From NCBI GenBank assembly GCA_021772705.1, contig JAJFLN010000769.1, positions 1-12,454 on the forward strand: a DNA stretch of 12,454 bases. The letters run 5' to 3'. A program made the position numbers and the translations under genes. Source of the DNA: Candidatus Cloacimonadota bacterium (GTDB lineage Bacteria; Muiribacteriota; UBA6191; JACPRK01). The stretch's first letter is position 1. The number at the start of each line of letters is the position of its first letter. The notes beneath the pieces are model-generated. The model was given only the letters and a program-made list of their open reading frames with translations. It did no database searches and was not told the origin of the DNA. Shown here piece after piece: positions 1 through 5,485 of the stretch.

Positions 1-129
1 CGGTCAAATCCGGCCCAACTCCTGGACACTTCGAGTCTTCAGGATTTCATAACTTGACCTGTTGCCATCGGCAATCAGCGCAACCTGGCGATCATGACAA
101 GTGTCCGGATTCCAGGGCCGAATTGACCG
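1..129. repeat. imperfect inverted repeat at window edge
   Basis: Bases 1-31 and 99-129 are imperfect reverse complements. Eight bases next to the loop match exactly (GGACACTT against AAGTGTCC), and the outer 15-16 bases match almost completely if one single-base gap is allowed (CGGTCAA...GGCCC against GGGCC...TTGACCG). The middle of the arms does not pair. A small hairpin (TTGCC ATC GGCAA, 62-74) sits between them. The left arm begins at the window edge, so the true extent is unknown. It could be a decayed transposon end pair or a structured intergenic repeat. Confidence 0.35.
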
Positions 130-183
130 GTGCCCATTCAAGTGTTCATCAGCACTCTCAGTCCCACCAGTCCAATTGGGGGT

Positions 184-228
184 TTGGGGGAGCTGGCTCC
201 CCCAACGGGGCGTGGGGCCGAGCCCCAC
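184..228. repeat. tandem pair of GC-rich hairpins
   Basis: The first hairpin has a perfect 9-bp stem (TTGGGGGAG, 184-192; CTCCCCCAA, 197-205) with a CTGG loop. Six bases later a second has a perfect 7-bp stem (GTGGGGC, 212-218; GCCCCAC, 222-228) with a CGA loop. Neither strand has a T-run directly after the pair, so a simple intrinsic terminator is not obvious. Paired short hairpins like this are typical of dispersed intergenic palindromic elements. Confidence 0.55.
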
Positions 229-330
229 TACAACAAAACTCGTCTTATCTTAGGGGTATTGTAGCTAGATCACGAGCCTGTACAGGCTTCGTTCACCGTG
301 ACACCGCTCAAGAGCGACCTGCCCATCCAA

Positions 331-376
331 GGTCCTCTGTGCTCTCCGTGCCTCCGTGCTCTCTCCGTGATCCTCT
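331..376. repeat. CACGGAG-type short periodic repeat, locus 1
   Basis: On the minus strand this reads as successive units of the form CACGGAG / CACAGAG separated by 2-4 bases (GATCACGGAGAG, GCACGGAGGCACGGAG, GCACAGAGG). The same unit recurs at about 1914-2064 and 2868-2923, only in intergenic DNA. The units are too short and irregular for a CRISPR array. Confidence 0.5.
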
Positions 377-443
377 CCTCCCGCCGCTGCAGACCTCCAG
401 GCTGCTGAGTAGCAGACCGGGGCCGCCCCTCGGAAACGACAGA

Positions 444-464
444 ACCCCCGGAAGAGCCGGGGGT
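444..464 (-). terminator. possible terminator hairpin downstream of RING/TPR gene
   Basis: A perfect 8-bp stem (ACCCCCGG / CCGGGGGT) with a 5-base loop. On the minus strand it is followed by TTCTGTCGTTT, a weak T-rich tail; the plus strand has no such tail. It lies about 210 bases beyond the stop of the RING/TPR gene, after the 182-bp repeat, so it would end a transcript that includes the repeat as its 3' untranslated region. The poor T-tract keeps confidence moderate. Confidence 0.45.
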
Positions 465-494
465 CCAGTCTCGTGCGGCAGGTACCGGGTGCTC

Positions 495-676
495 AGGGGC
501 CGCGCAGGAATAAATGCGCAGAAGTCGCGCCCAGATTTGGGTCAGATTCGACTGGTCCGAGTGAGCGGGACCGGAGGCGTAGTGGGCAACGTCGAGGATT
601 CCGCGATTGAGGAGCGACCGAAGATGGCCTGAAGATGGGAGGGGAAACTGCGTAGTTGTTCTTGCGCGGGTGCTTA
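495..676 (-). repeat. 182-bp dispersed repeat, copy A
   Basis: This aligns without any gap to 11611-11792 in the same orientation, with 14 mismatches by my count (about 92% identity). Identity starts exactly at the TAA stop codon of the RING/TPR gene (674-676) and runs downstream of it on the minus strand; upstream of the stop the two loci are unrelated. Conserved inner features are GCGC...GCGC and CCCA...TGGG mini-hairpins and two CATCTTC boxes four bases apart. The 14 differences spread over all three codon positions of the only open minus frame, so it does not look protein-coding. I do not recognise the family. Confidence 0.85.
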
Positions 677-1738
677 GCTCAGCAGTTTGGCCCAGACTTC
701 GACCAGATGGCCGCGGATCTCCATGTCTTCCGGTGCCCGGTTGTGAGCTCTCTCGAGATACTCCTCGGCCCGGGTGTAGTCGCCTTGCTTGTAATAGATC
801 CAGCCCTTCGTATCGAGGAAGAAGGGATTCTCGGACTCTGCCATGAGGGCCTCGTCGACGAGCAGCATGGCCTCCATCAGGTCCGTGCCTCTCTCGGCGT
901 AGAGGTACGCCAGGTTGTTCTTCGGGACAGCCAGGCTCGAATCTTCGCGAATGGCCCGGGCGAAGGCATCAATGGCAGACTCTCCGTCACCCTGCTCATA
1001 GGCGATTTCGCCCAAGTGGCTGTAATAGGTGCCGGCGTACTTCGGATCGATGTCGAGAGCCTTCTTGAAGTAGGCCACGGCCCGATCGTAATGACCTTGC
1101 CGCTGGCAGACGATGCCGAGGTTGCAATAGGCCTCCGTGAGAGACGGATCGAGCTCGAGGGCCTTCAGATAGCTTCTGGCAGCCGCCTCATTCTGACCGT
1201 TCTTGTGATAGAGATTTCCCAGGTTGAAGAAACCAAAGGAGAAGTTCGGGTCCAGACTGGTGACCTTCTCGTAGCAGGCAATGGCAAGGCCGTACTCGCC
1301 GCTTCGAGCGTACATGTTGCCCAGGTTTCCGTAGGTCACCAGCGAGGGGGTTCCACCGTAGTAGACAACTCGTCTGTCCCTGTCTGACCGCTTGACCACG
1401 ATGGTGGCCTGAGCCGCGGCAGGCTTGACCTCGGCCTGAGGGGTCCGAAGCGGGGCGAGGAGGGCCAGGGACGCGCTGAGCGTTCCGACAACGCAGACCG
1501 CCGTGGCTGCATAGAGCCAGGACAGGGAGCCGTTTGCTCCCACGGCAACCGGCTTCGGCAATCCGGCGCGGCAATCGTGGACACCACAGCCTTGGTTGTA
1601 CTCCCAGCAGTCGTTGTGGTGAGCAGCCAGGCAGTCATCACATGATGTGAATTCGCCTCGTAACCACTCGCCACAGACAGGGCAGCATGAAGGTGATGTA
1701 TCGGTTCCGGTTCCAGTCGCGATTATGTGATTTTTCAT
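674..1738 (-). CDS. RING-like zinc finger, membrane-anchored TPR protein
   Basis: The product is 354 residues. The N-terminus has a metal-binding cross-brace pattern with C19, C22, C33, C36, H40/H41, C44, C51 and C56 (CPVC, then CDDC, HHNDCW, NQGC, HDC), matching the prokaryotic RING-finger type seen in bacterial membrane proteins. One membrane helix follows at about 73-96 and then about six TPR units (135-337), the usual scaffold for protein contacts. Orientation across the membrane is not evident. The ATG at 1738 is chosen because GGAG lies nine bases upstream; an ATG at 1744 and a longer in-frame start at 1822 are less well placed. It stands alone, with its stop forming the border of the 182-bp repeat. 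A link to ubiquitin-like chemistry is not supported by the neighbours. Role unknown: probably an assembly or regulatory scaffold. Confidence 0.8.
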   Translation of the reverse strand: MKNHIIATGTGTDTSPSCCPVCGEWLRGEFTSCDDCLAAHHNDCWEYNQGCGVHDCRAGLPKPVAVGANGSLSWLYAATAVCVVGTLSASLALLAPLRTPQAEVKPAAAQATIVVKRSDRDRRVVYYGGTPSLVTYGNLGNMYARSGEYGLAIACYEKVTSLDPNFSFGFFNLGNLYHKNGQNEAAARSYLKALELDPSLTEAYCNLGIVCQRQGHYDRAVAYFKKALDIDPKYAGTYYSHLGEIAYEQGDGESAIDAFARAIREDSSLAVPKNNLAYLYAERGTDLMEAMLLVDEALMAESENPFFLDTKGWIYYKQGDYTRAEEYLERAHNRAPEDMEIRGHLVEVWAKLLS

Positions 1739-1899
1739 GGGCATGTTCTCCACACCTAAGAATACGACCCCGCTCACGGAATGGTTCCCGGCAATCTCAG
1801 AATTCCATGGGTTCGCCGTCAAACCGAATCAATATCAAGTTACCACAGAGGAGGCGTAGTCGCCCCACACCGAGGCATATCCAGGGGAGGGCTTAGACT

Positions 1900-1937
1900 G
1901 CGATGACTGGGAGGTTGCACAGAGATCACAGAGATCC
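1900..1937. repeat. CACAGAG-type repeat, locus 2 left part
   Basis: Contains GTTGCACAGAGATCACAGAG on the plus strand. Its first 28 bases match 2868-2895 at 24 of 28 positions in the same orientation, and its CACAGAG units are roughly reverse-complementary to 2020-2064. It is one member of the intergenic repeat family also seen at 331-376. Confidence 0.6.
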
Positions 1938-2019
1938 TTTGAGGGAGCCTGGATACGGATGAAGAACCCGGGCCCAGAGGGCCCCCTGCTTTCGGCATCT
2001 GACCGATCCACCTAAAACC

Positions 2020-2064
2020 TCTGTGATCTCATCTGTGACCTTCGTGATCTCCGTGTTCCCAAAA
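2020..2064. repeat. CACAGAG-type repeat, locus 2 right part (inverted)
   Basis: On the minus strand this carries CACGGAGATCACGAAGG followed by CACAGATGAGATCACAGAGG, the same periodic units as at 1914-1937 but in opposite orientation about 85 bases away. The two parts could fold together in a transcript. Confidence 0.55.
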
Positions 2065-2163
2065 AGGGTGGCCGCCCCCTTGCAAGACATGCCCTTCGCA
2101 CCGGGTTGTCGTGGGAGGCGGATCCGAGAAGCAGAGGGACGGGGGCGTAGCCGCATGAAACCC

Positions 2164-2188
2164 GCCCGGCCGAGGAAATCGACCGGGC
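2164..2188 (-). terminator. terminator-like hairpin after the prepilin gene
   Basis: A 10-bp stem with one G-T pair (on the minus strand GCCCGGTCGA, loop TTTCC, TCGGCCGGGC) lies 38 bases beyond the prepilin stop. Only three T follow (GGGTTTCAT), so it may stabilise the mRNA 3' end or need Rho rather than act as a strong intrinsic terminator. Confidence 0.5.
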
Positions 2189-2226
2189 GAGACTGATGCG
2201 ACTGCAAAACAACAACGGGGGGGGAT

Positions 2227-2646
2227 TTAACCACCTCCGGCGTCGCCACCGCCGCCTCCATCCGCGTCATCCTGGATCGAGCCGTGGGTGCTGCAGGTGA
2301 TACCATTGCCGTCGGTCTTGAGGGTGTAGTTCGCGAACGACGTGCTCGCCTTACCAGCACCGGGGTCCGCCGGCAGCGTCTGGAGATAACCACCCGTGAC
2401 CAGACCGGCCTTGATGGACTGCAGGTCGATGATCTTCTCGTTGTTGTCGAGGTTGTACATCTCGACTGCTCCTGCGATGGTCTTCTGATTGGCGTAGCAA
2501 GCACGCGTATTGGCGCGCTCACGAGCCGCTCGGAAGTTAGGAACCGCGATGGCTGCCAGGACTCCGATGATGGCGATCACGATCATGAGTTCAATGAGGG
2601 TGAAGCCCTTTCGGCCCCGGTTCCTGTTGTTTCTATCGATTATCAT
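2227..2646 (-). CDS. pilA: type IV prepilin (major pilin/pseudopilin type)
   Basis: The product is a 139-residue prepilin. A short basic leader ends at G14, with the prepilin peptidase site RKG/FTLIE (F15 first mature residue, E19 at mature position 5), followed by the hydrophobic assembly helix to about residue 36. The small head has a cysteine pair (C50, C118) that could form a disulfide and ends in an unusual Asp/Gly tail (residues 127-139). The body (CYANQKTI, GGYLQTLP) resembles ComGC/GspG-like and major pilins of deep-branching didermic bacteria. The ATG at 2646 is preceded by AAAGGAGGTG ten bases upstream; an ATG at 2685 lies before that site and is rejected. It follows pilC with its own promoter, which fits the higher dose needed for a fibre subunit. 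A minor pilin or T2SS pseudopilin is possible, but the pilB-pilT-pilC context favours a pilus subunit. Confidence 0.88.
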   Translation of the reverse strand: MIIDRNNRNRGRKGFTLIELMIVIAIIGVLAAIAVPNFRAARERANTRACYANQKTIAGAVEMYNLDNNEKIIDLQSIKAGLVTGGYLQTLPADPGAGKASTSFANYTLKTDGNGITCSTHGSIQDDADGGGGGDAGGG

Positions 2647-2656
2647 TTGTGTTTCA

Positions 2657-2664
2657 CCTCCTTT
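2657..2664 (-). promoter_or_regulatory. strong ribosome binding site deciding the prepilin start
   Basis: AAAGGAGG on the minus strand, ten bases before the ATG at 2646. It is the strongest Shine-Dalgarno match in the window, consistent with high pilin output. Confidence 0.8.
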
Positions 2665-2705
2665 ATCTTGAGATGTTCGGGCCACGATCAGCAGCCCTGA
2701 ATGTC

Positions 2706-2734
2706 ACGATATCCAATTGAGACGGGATTCGCAA
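2706..2734 (-). promoter_or_regulatory. candidate sigma70 promoter of the prepilin gene
   Basis: On the minus strand: -35 TTGCGA (2729-2734), 17-base spacer, -10 TATCGT (2706-2711), each four of six to consensus with ideal spacing. Transcription would start near 2699 and give a leader of about 53 bases ending in the strong ribosome site. I saw no convincing sigma54 (-24/-12) element upstream, although that sigma factor drives pilA in some bacteria. Confidence 0.5.
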
Positions 2735-2867
2735 GTTCCCGCATCTTCGCTCGTTTCAGCATGAGAGACGACCATGGCCAAGGGTGGTTCAAAACTTTTT
2801 CGACAGGCAATCCGAAAGATGACTCTGCCGACTGGTAGGTTTCGACTCACGCCGGGGGATTTCTCTG

Positions 2868-2923
2868 GCGATGACCGGGAAGTTACACGGAGATCCCGGG
2901 GGGGCTCAGAGGCACAGAGGTTC
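2868..2923. repeat. CACGGAG-type repeat, locus 3
   Basis: Bases 2868-2895 match 1900-1927 at 24 of 28 positions, including the run GTTRCACRGAGATC, and are followed by GGCACAGAGG. It lies in the 299-base gap between pilC and the prepilin gene, upstream of the prepilin promoter. A run of seven G at 2898-2904 interrupts the periodic units. Confidence 0.55.
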
Positions 2924-2945
2924 TTTTCAGTTGCGCTGGCCCGGC

Positions 2946-4151
2946 CTATCCGACGTTGTTGACGAGCTTCAGCATGGGCATGAACACGGCGAGGACGATT
3001 CCACCGATGACAAGACCCATGAACACGATGACGATGGGCTCGATGATGGATGTGAGACCCTTGACGGCCACGTCGACTTCCGTGTCGTAGAACTCGGCGA
3101 TCTTCATCAGCATCTTATCCAGCTCACCGGTCTCCTCGCCGACGGCGATCATCTGGACCACCATGGGGGGGAACACACCGCTGGTCTTCAGAGGATCGGC
3201 GATGCTCTCACCTTCCCGGATGCTGGCCCGGGTCTTGTCCACTGCTTCCTTGATGACGATGTTACCTGCCGTTGCGGCTGTCACTTCCAGGGCCTGCAAG
3301 ATGGGCACACCGGAGCTGATCATCGTTCCCAGAGTTCGGGTGAACCTGGCGACGGCTACCTTCCGCATCAGCATTCCGATGGCCGGAACCCGGAGGATGT
3401 TGGTATCGAACACTCGCTGTCCCTGACTGGATCGGAAGAACTGGACGACGGCGAAGGGGACCAGCGCCAGGCTGGGAAGGATCACGAGCCACCACTCCTG
3501 CATCGTATCCGACAGGGCCAGGAGCATGGTCGTCACTGCCGGCAGCTCCACGTTCATGGACGAGAAGATGCTCTTGAACTGGGGCAACACGAACATGACA
3601 AGAGCCAGGACCACCAGGAATGCGATGGAGAGGACCACCACGGGATAGGTCAGGGCGCCCTTGACCTTGGCCTTCAGCTCCTCCGATTTCTCCAGATAGC
3701 CGGCGAGCCTGTGGAGGATTTTGTCGAGAATACCGCCGGCCTCGCCGGCCTTGACCAGGTTGACGAAGAGATTGTCGAAAACCCGGGGGTGCTTGCCCAA
3801 GGCTCCGGAGAAGGTCGATCCGCCTTCCACGTCACTCCGGATCTGGGCGACCACTTTCTGGAAGGCCGGGTTCTCCATCTGCACCTGAAGGATGGAGAGG
3901 CAGCGAACCAGAGGCACACCGCTGCCGATCATGACCGAGAACATCTGAGCGAAGATGGAGACATCCTTCGAAGATACGTTCCCACCTCCGAAGAGGTTGA
4001 TAGCGCCCCCCCCCCTCTTCTCCGTGATGTTGGTGACGAAGTAGCCTTTCTCCCGCAGCTTGCTGACGACGCTCTCTTTGGAATCGCCGTCCATCTCGGC
4101 CTGGACGATTTTACCTTCCCAGTTCCGGGCCTTGTAGCTGAAAGTGGCCAT
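2946..4151 (-). CDS. pilC: type IV pilus inner-membrane platform protein PilC
   Basis: A 401-residue GspF/PilC family protein that sits in the inner membrane and couples the PilB and PilT motors to pilin insertion and removal. Two homologous cytoplasmic T2SSF domains are visible (about 65-190 and 268-392), each opening with the family pattern around SGVP (residues 77-80 and 280-283) and containing GEAGG (136-140) and GEETGEL (338-344). Membrane segments are at about 169-190, 220-239 and 369-392. Length is normal for the family. The ATG at 4151 has AAGGGAG close upstream and the usual start MATFSYKARN. It begins 37 bases after pilT and is presumably co-transcribed. A run of ten G in the coding strand (codons 46-49) is a possible slippage site. 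Confidence 0.96.
   Translation of the reverse strand: MATFSYKARNWEGKIVQAEMDGDSKESVVSKLREKGYFVTNITEKRGGGAINLFGGGNVSSKDVSIFAQMFSVMIGSGVPLVRCLSILQVQMENPAFQKVVAQIRSDVEGGSTFSGALGKHPRVFDNLFVNLVKAGEAGGILDKILHRLAGYLEKSEELKAKVKGALTYPVVVLSIAFLVVLALVMFVLPQFKSIFSSMNVELPAVTTMLLALSDTMQEWWLVILPSLALVPFAVVQFFRSSQGQRVFDTNILRVPAIGMLMRKVAVARFTRTLGTMISSGVPILQALEVTAATAGNIVIKEAVDKTRASIREGESIADPLKTSGVFPPMVVQMIAVGEETGELDKMLMKIAEFYDTEVDVAVKGLTSIIEPIVIVFMGLVIGGIVLAVFMPMLKLVNNVG
4006..4015 (-). repeat. G10 homopolymer tract inside pilC
   Basis: Ten consecutive C on the plus strand, read as AGG GGG GGG GGC (R46, G47-G49) in pilC. A one-base slip would shift the frame about 50 codons into the gene, before both T2SSF domains. 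Runs of eight also occur in pilT (5167-5174) and just behind the prepilin gene (2217-2224). Confidence 0.85.
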
Positions 4152-4188
4152 CTTCTTCTCCCTTGGGTCGAGCTGACGGTCGGGACGG

Positions 4189-5247
4189 TCAACCCTTGAG
4201 CATTCTTGCGAGCTCGTCGGGCCGGACCGTGTGGGTCATGGCTTCCTGATAGGTGATCTCGCCGCGGGTGTAGAGGTCCCGCAGGGACTGCTCGAAGGTC
4301 TTCATTCCCAGGTTCTGTCCGGTCTGCATGACCGTGTACAGCTGCTGGATCTTCGCTTCCCGGATGATGTTCTGAACCGCCGGATTGATGATGAGGATCT
4401 CTTCCGATACGATCCGGCCCTTGCCGCTGGCAGTCTGCATGAGCTGCTGGGCCACGACGGCCCGGAGGACAAAGGAGAGCTGGGTTCTTGCCTGGGCCTG
4501 CTGGTGAGGCGGGAAGGTATCGACGATACGGTTGATCGTCTGAGCCGCATCGTTGGTGTGGAGTGTTCCGAACACCAAGTGACCCGTTTCGGCCAGCGTC
4601 AGCGCCGTCTCGACGGTGATGAAGTCTCTCATCTCACCCACGAGTATGACGTCCGGATCTTCCCGGAGGACGTGCTTCAGCGCGCTGCCGAAGTCGTGGG
4701 TATCGACGTGGAGTTCCCGCTGGTTCACAATCGACTTCTTGTGATAGTGCAGGTACTCGATCGGGTCCTCGATGGTGATGATGTGGCAGCGCCGGGTTTC
4801 GTTGATCAAGTCGATGACGGCAGCAAGGGTGGTGGACTTGCCCGAGCCCGTGGGGCCCGTGATGAGTACCAGTCCTCGGGTCAGCTTGGAGAACTCACAG
4901 ATGACCTGGGAGAGACGCAGCTCTTCCAGTGTGGGGATCTTGGATGGGATGATCCGGAAAGCGGCGGCGATGCACCCCCGCTGCTTGTAGACATTCACCC
5001 TGAAACGCCCGAAGCCGTGGACCGAGTAGCTGATATCCAGCTCCAGATCTTCCTCGAAGGACTTCTGTTGTTCGGCGGTCAGCATGTTGTAGATGAGGCT
5101 TCGAGTATCCATGGGCGTCAGGACATCCAGATCGGTGGCGATCAATTCGCCGTCCACACGGATGATGGGGGGGGTCCCGACAGTGAGGTGAAGATCGGAT
5201 GCGTCGTTGTCGACGACCAGATTCAGGAGATCATTGAGTACGAACAT
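4189..5247 (-). CDS. pilT: type IV pilus retraction ATPase PilT
   Basis: A 352-residue hexameric secretion-type ATPase that drives pilus depolymerisation at the cytoplasmic face of the inner membrane. Motifs in order: Walker A GPTGSGKST (131-139), Asp box TIEDPIEY (158-165), Walker B with DVILVGEMRD (199-208, catalytic E205) and His box TGHLVFGTLHTND (221-233). The short N-terminal PAS-like domain starting DLLNLVV...ASDLHL and the C-terminal region around IIREAKIQQL (294-303) are PilT rather than PilB features, and the tetracysteine site of PilB is absent. Length is as expected. The ATG at 5247 gives the normal PilT N-terminus, but I see no clear ribosome site before it. It lies 238 bases behind pilB, with several hairpins between, and 37 bases before pilC. 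Confidence 0.96.
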   Translation of the reverse strand: MFVLNDLLNLVVDNDASDLHLTVGTPPIIRVDGELIATDLDVLTPMDTRSLIYNMLTAEQQKSFEEDLELDISYSVHGFGRFRVNVYKQRGCIAAAFRIIPSKIPTLEELRLSQVICEFSKLTRGLVLITGPTGSGKSTTLAAVIDLINETRRCHIITIEDPIEYLHYHKKSIVNQRELHVDTHDFGSALKHVLREDPDVILVGEMRDFITVETALTLAETGHLVFGTLHTNDAAQTINRIVDTFPPHQQAQARTQLSFVLRAVVAQQLMQTASGKGRIVSEEILIINPAVQNIIREAKIQQLYTVMQTGQNLGMKTFEQSLRDLYTRGEITYQEAMTHTVRPDELARMLKG

Positions 5248-5300
5248 CGGCTCTGTTCACGCGGCCTTAGTTAGGACAGACTGTTCAGGAAAACGTTCCA

Positions 5301-5354
5301 CCCGGGAGCGATCCCGGGAAATCTCTCGCTGCCTCTCGCGATGAGAGGAGCGAG
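5301..5354 (-). other. two strong hairpins in the pilB-pilT spacer
   Basis: CCCGGGA GCGA TCCCGGG (5301-5318) is a perfect 7-bp stem. Next to it 5325-5354 folds into a 12-bp stem with a single bulged G (CTCGCT-G-CCTCTC, loop GCGAT, GAGAGG-AGCGAG). Neither is followed by a T-tract on the minus strand, so they look more like mRNA-processing or stability elements than terminators. They lie 54-107 bases upstream of the pilT start. Confidence 0.6.
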
Positions 5355-5444
5355 TCGAACGCTTGGAACCTAGAGTATGGCATGACGGCTGGGCAAGAAT
5401 GTAGAAGGTTCGGACGTGCCATTTCGCAGGCCCGTCACGAAGTT

Positions 5445-5470
5445 ACGGGATCGGGAGTTTCGGGTCCCGT
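5445..5470 (-). other. hairpin just downstream of pilB
   Basis: A 6-bp stem (ACGGGA / TCCCGT) with a 14-base loop starts 16 bases after the pilB stop. There is no T-tract. It may protect the pilB 3' end or weaken read-through into pilT; weak evidence alone. Confidence 0.3.
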
Positions 5471-5485
5471 GAGGCAGAGGCAGGG

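Larger units (their letters stand above)
1..494. other. noncoding stretch with hairpins, no convincing gene
   Basis: No open frame here has a recognisable domain, a plausible ribosome site or protein-like composition. The stretch holds an imperfect inverted repeat at the window edge, a double GC-rich hairpin, a purine/pyrimidine-biased CACGGAG-type repeat and a terminator-like hairpin, each listed separately. The opening ~130 bases could be the decayed remnant of a mobile element because of their inverted-repeat ends, but I recognise no transposase in them. It lies downstream of the minus-strand RING/TPR gene and its 182-bp 3' repeat. Confidence 0.6.
1739..2226. other. intergenic stretch between prepilin and RING/TPR genes
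   Basis: No gene is supported here. It contains the CACAGAG-type repeats (1900-1937 and 2020-2064), a GGGCCC AGA GGGCCC mini-hairpin (1970-1984) and a terminator-like hairpin behind the prepilin gene (2164-2188). A run of eight G (2217-2224) ends two bases before the prepilin stop codon in plus coordinates. I could not find a convincing -35/-10 pair for the RING/TPR gene; the nearest TTGATA and TATTCT elements are wrongly spaced. Confidence 0.6.

Noticed and set aside
54..632. 192-residue plus-strand open frame in the left noncoding region
   Set aside because: Crosses several hairpins and half of the dispersed repeat, has low-complexity composition and no family resemblance.
495..670. Short protein encoded on the minus strand within the 182-bp repeat (58 open codons in both copies, around ILDVAHYASGP)
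   Set aside because: Differences between the copies fall about equally on first, second and third codon positions, there is no start codon with a ribosome site, and the frame joins nothing.
331..2923. CACAGAG repeats as a CRISPR array
   Set aside because: Units are 7-12 bases, irregular and degenerate, without uniform spacers or neighbouring cas genes.
2871..4199. 442-residue plus-strand open frame opposite pilC
   Set aside because: It is the antisense shadow of pilC: His/Asp/Glu-rich composition, no domain and no ribosome site, whereas the minus-strand frame is an unmistakable PilC.
4231..5274. 347-residue plus-strand open frame opposite pilT
   Set aside because: Antisense shadow of pilT, whose four ATPase motifs are intact on the minus strand.
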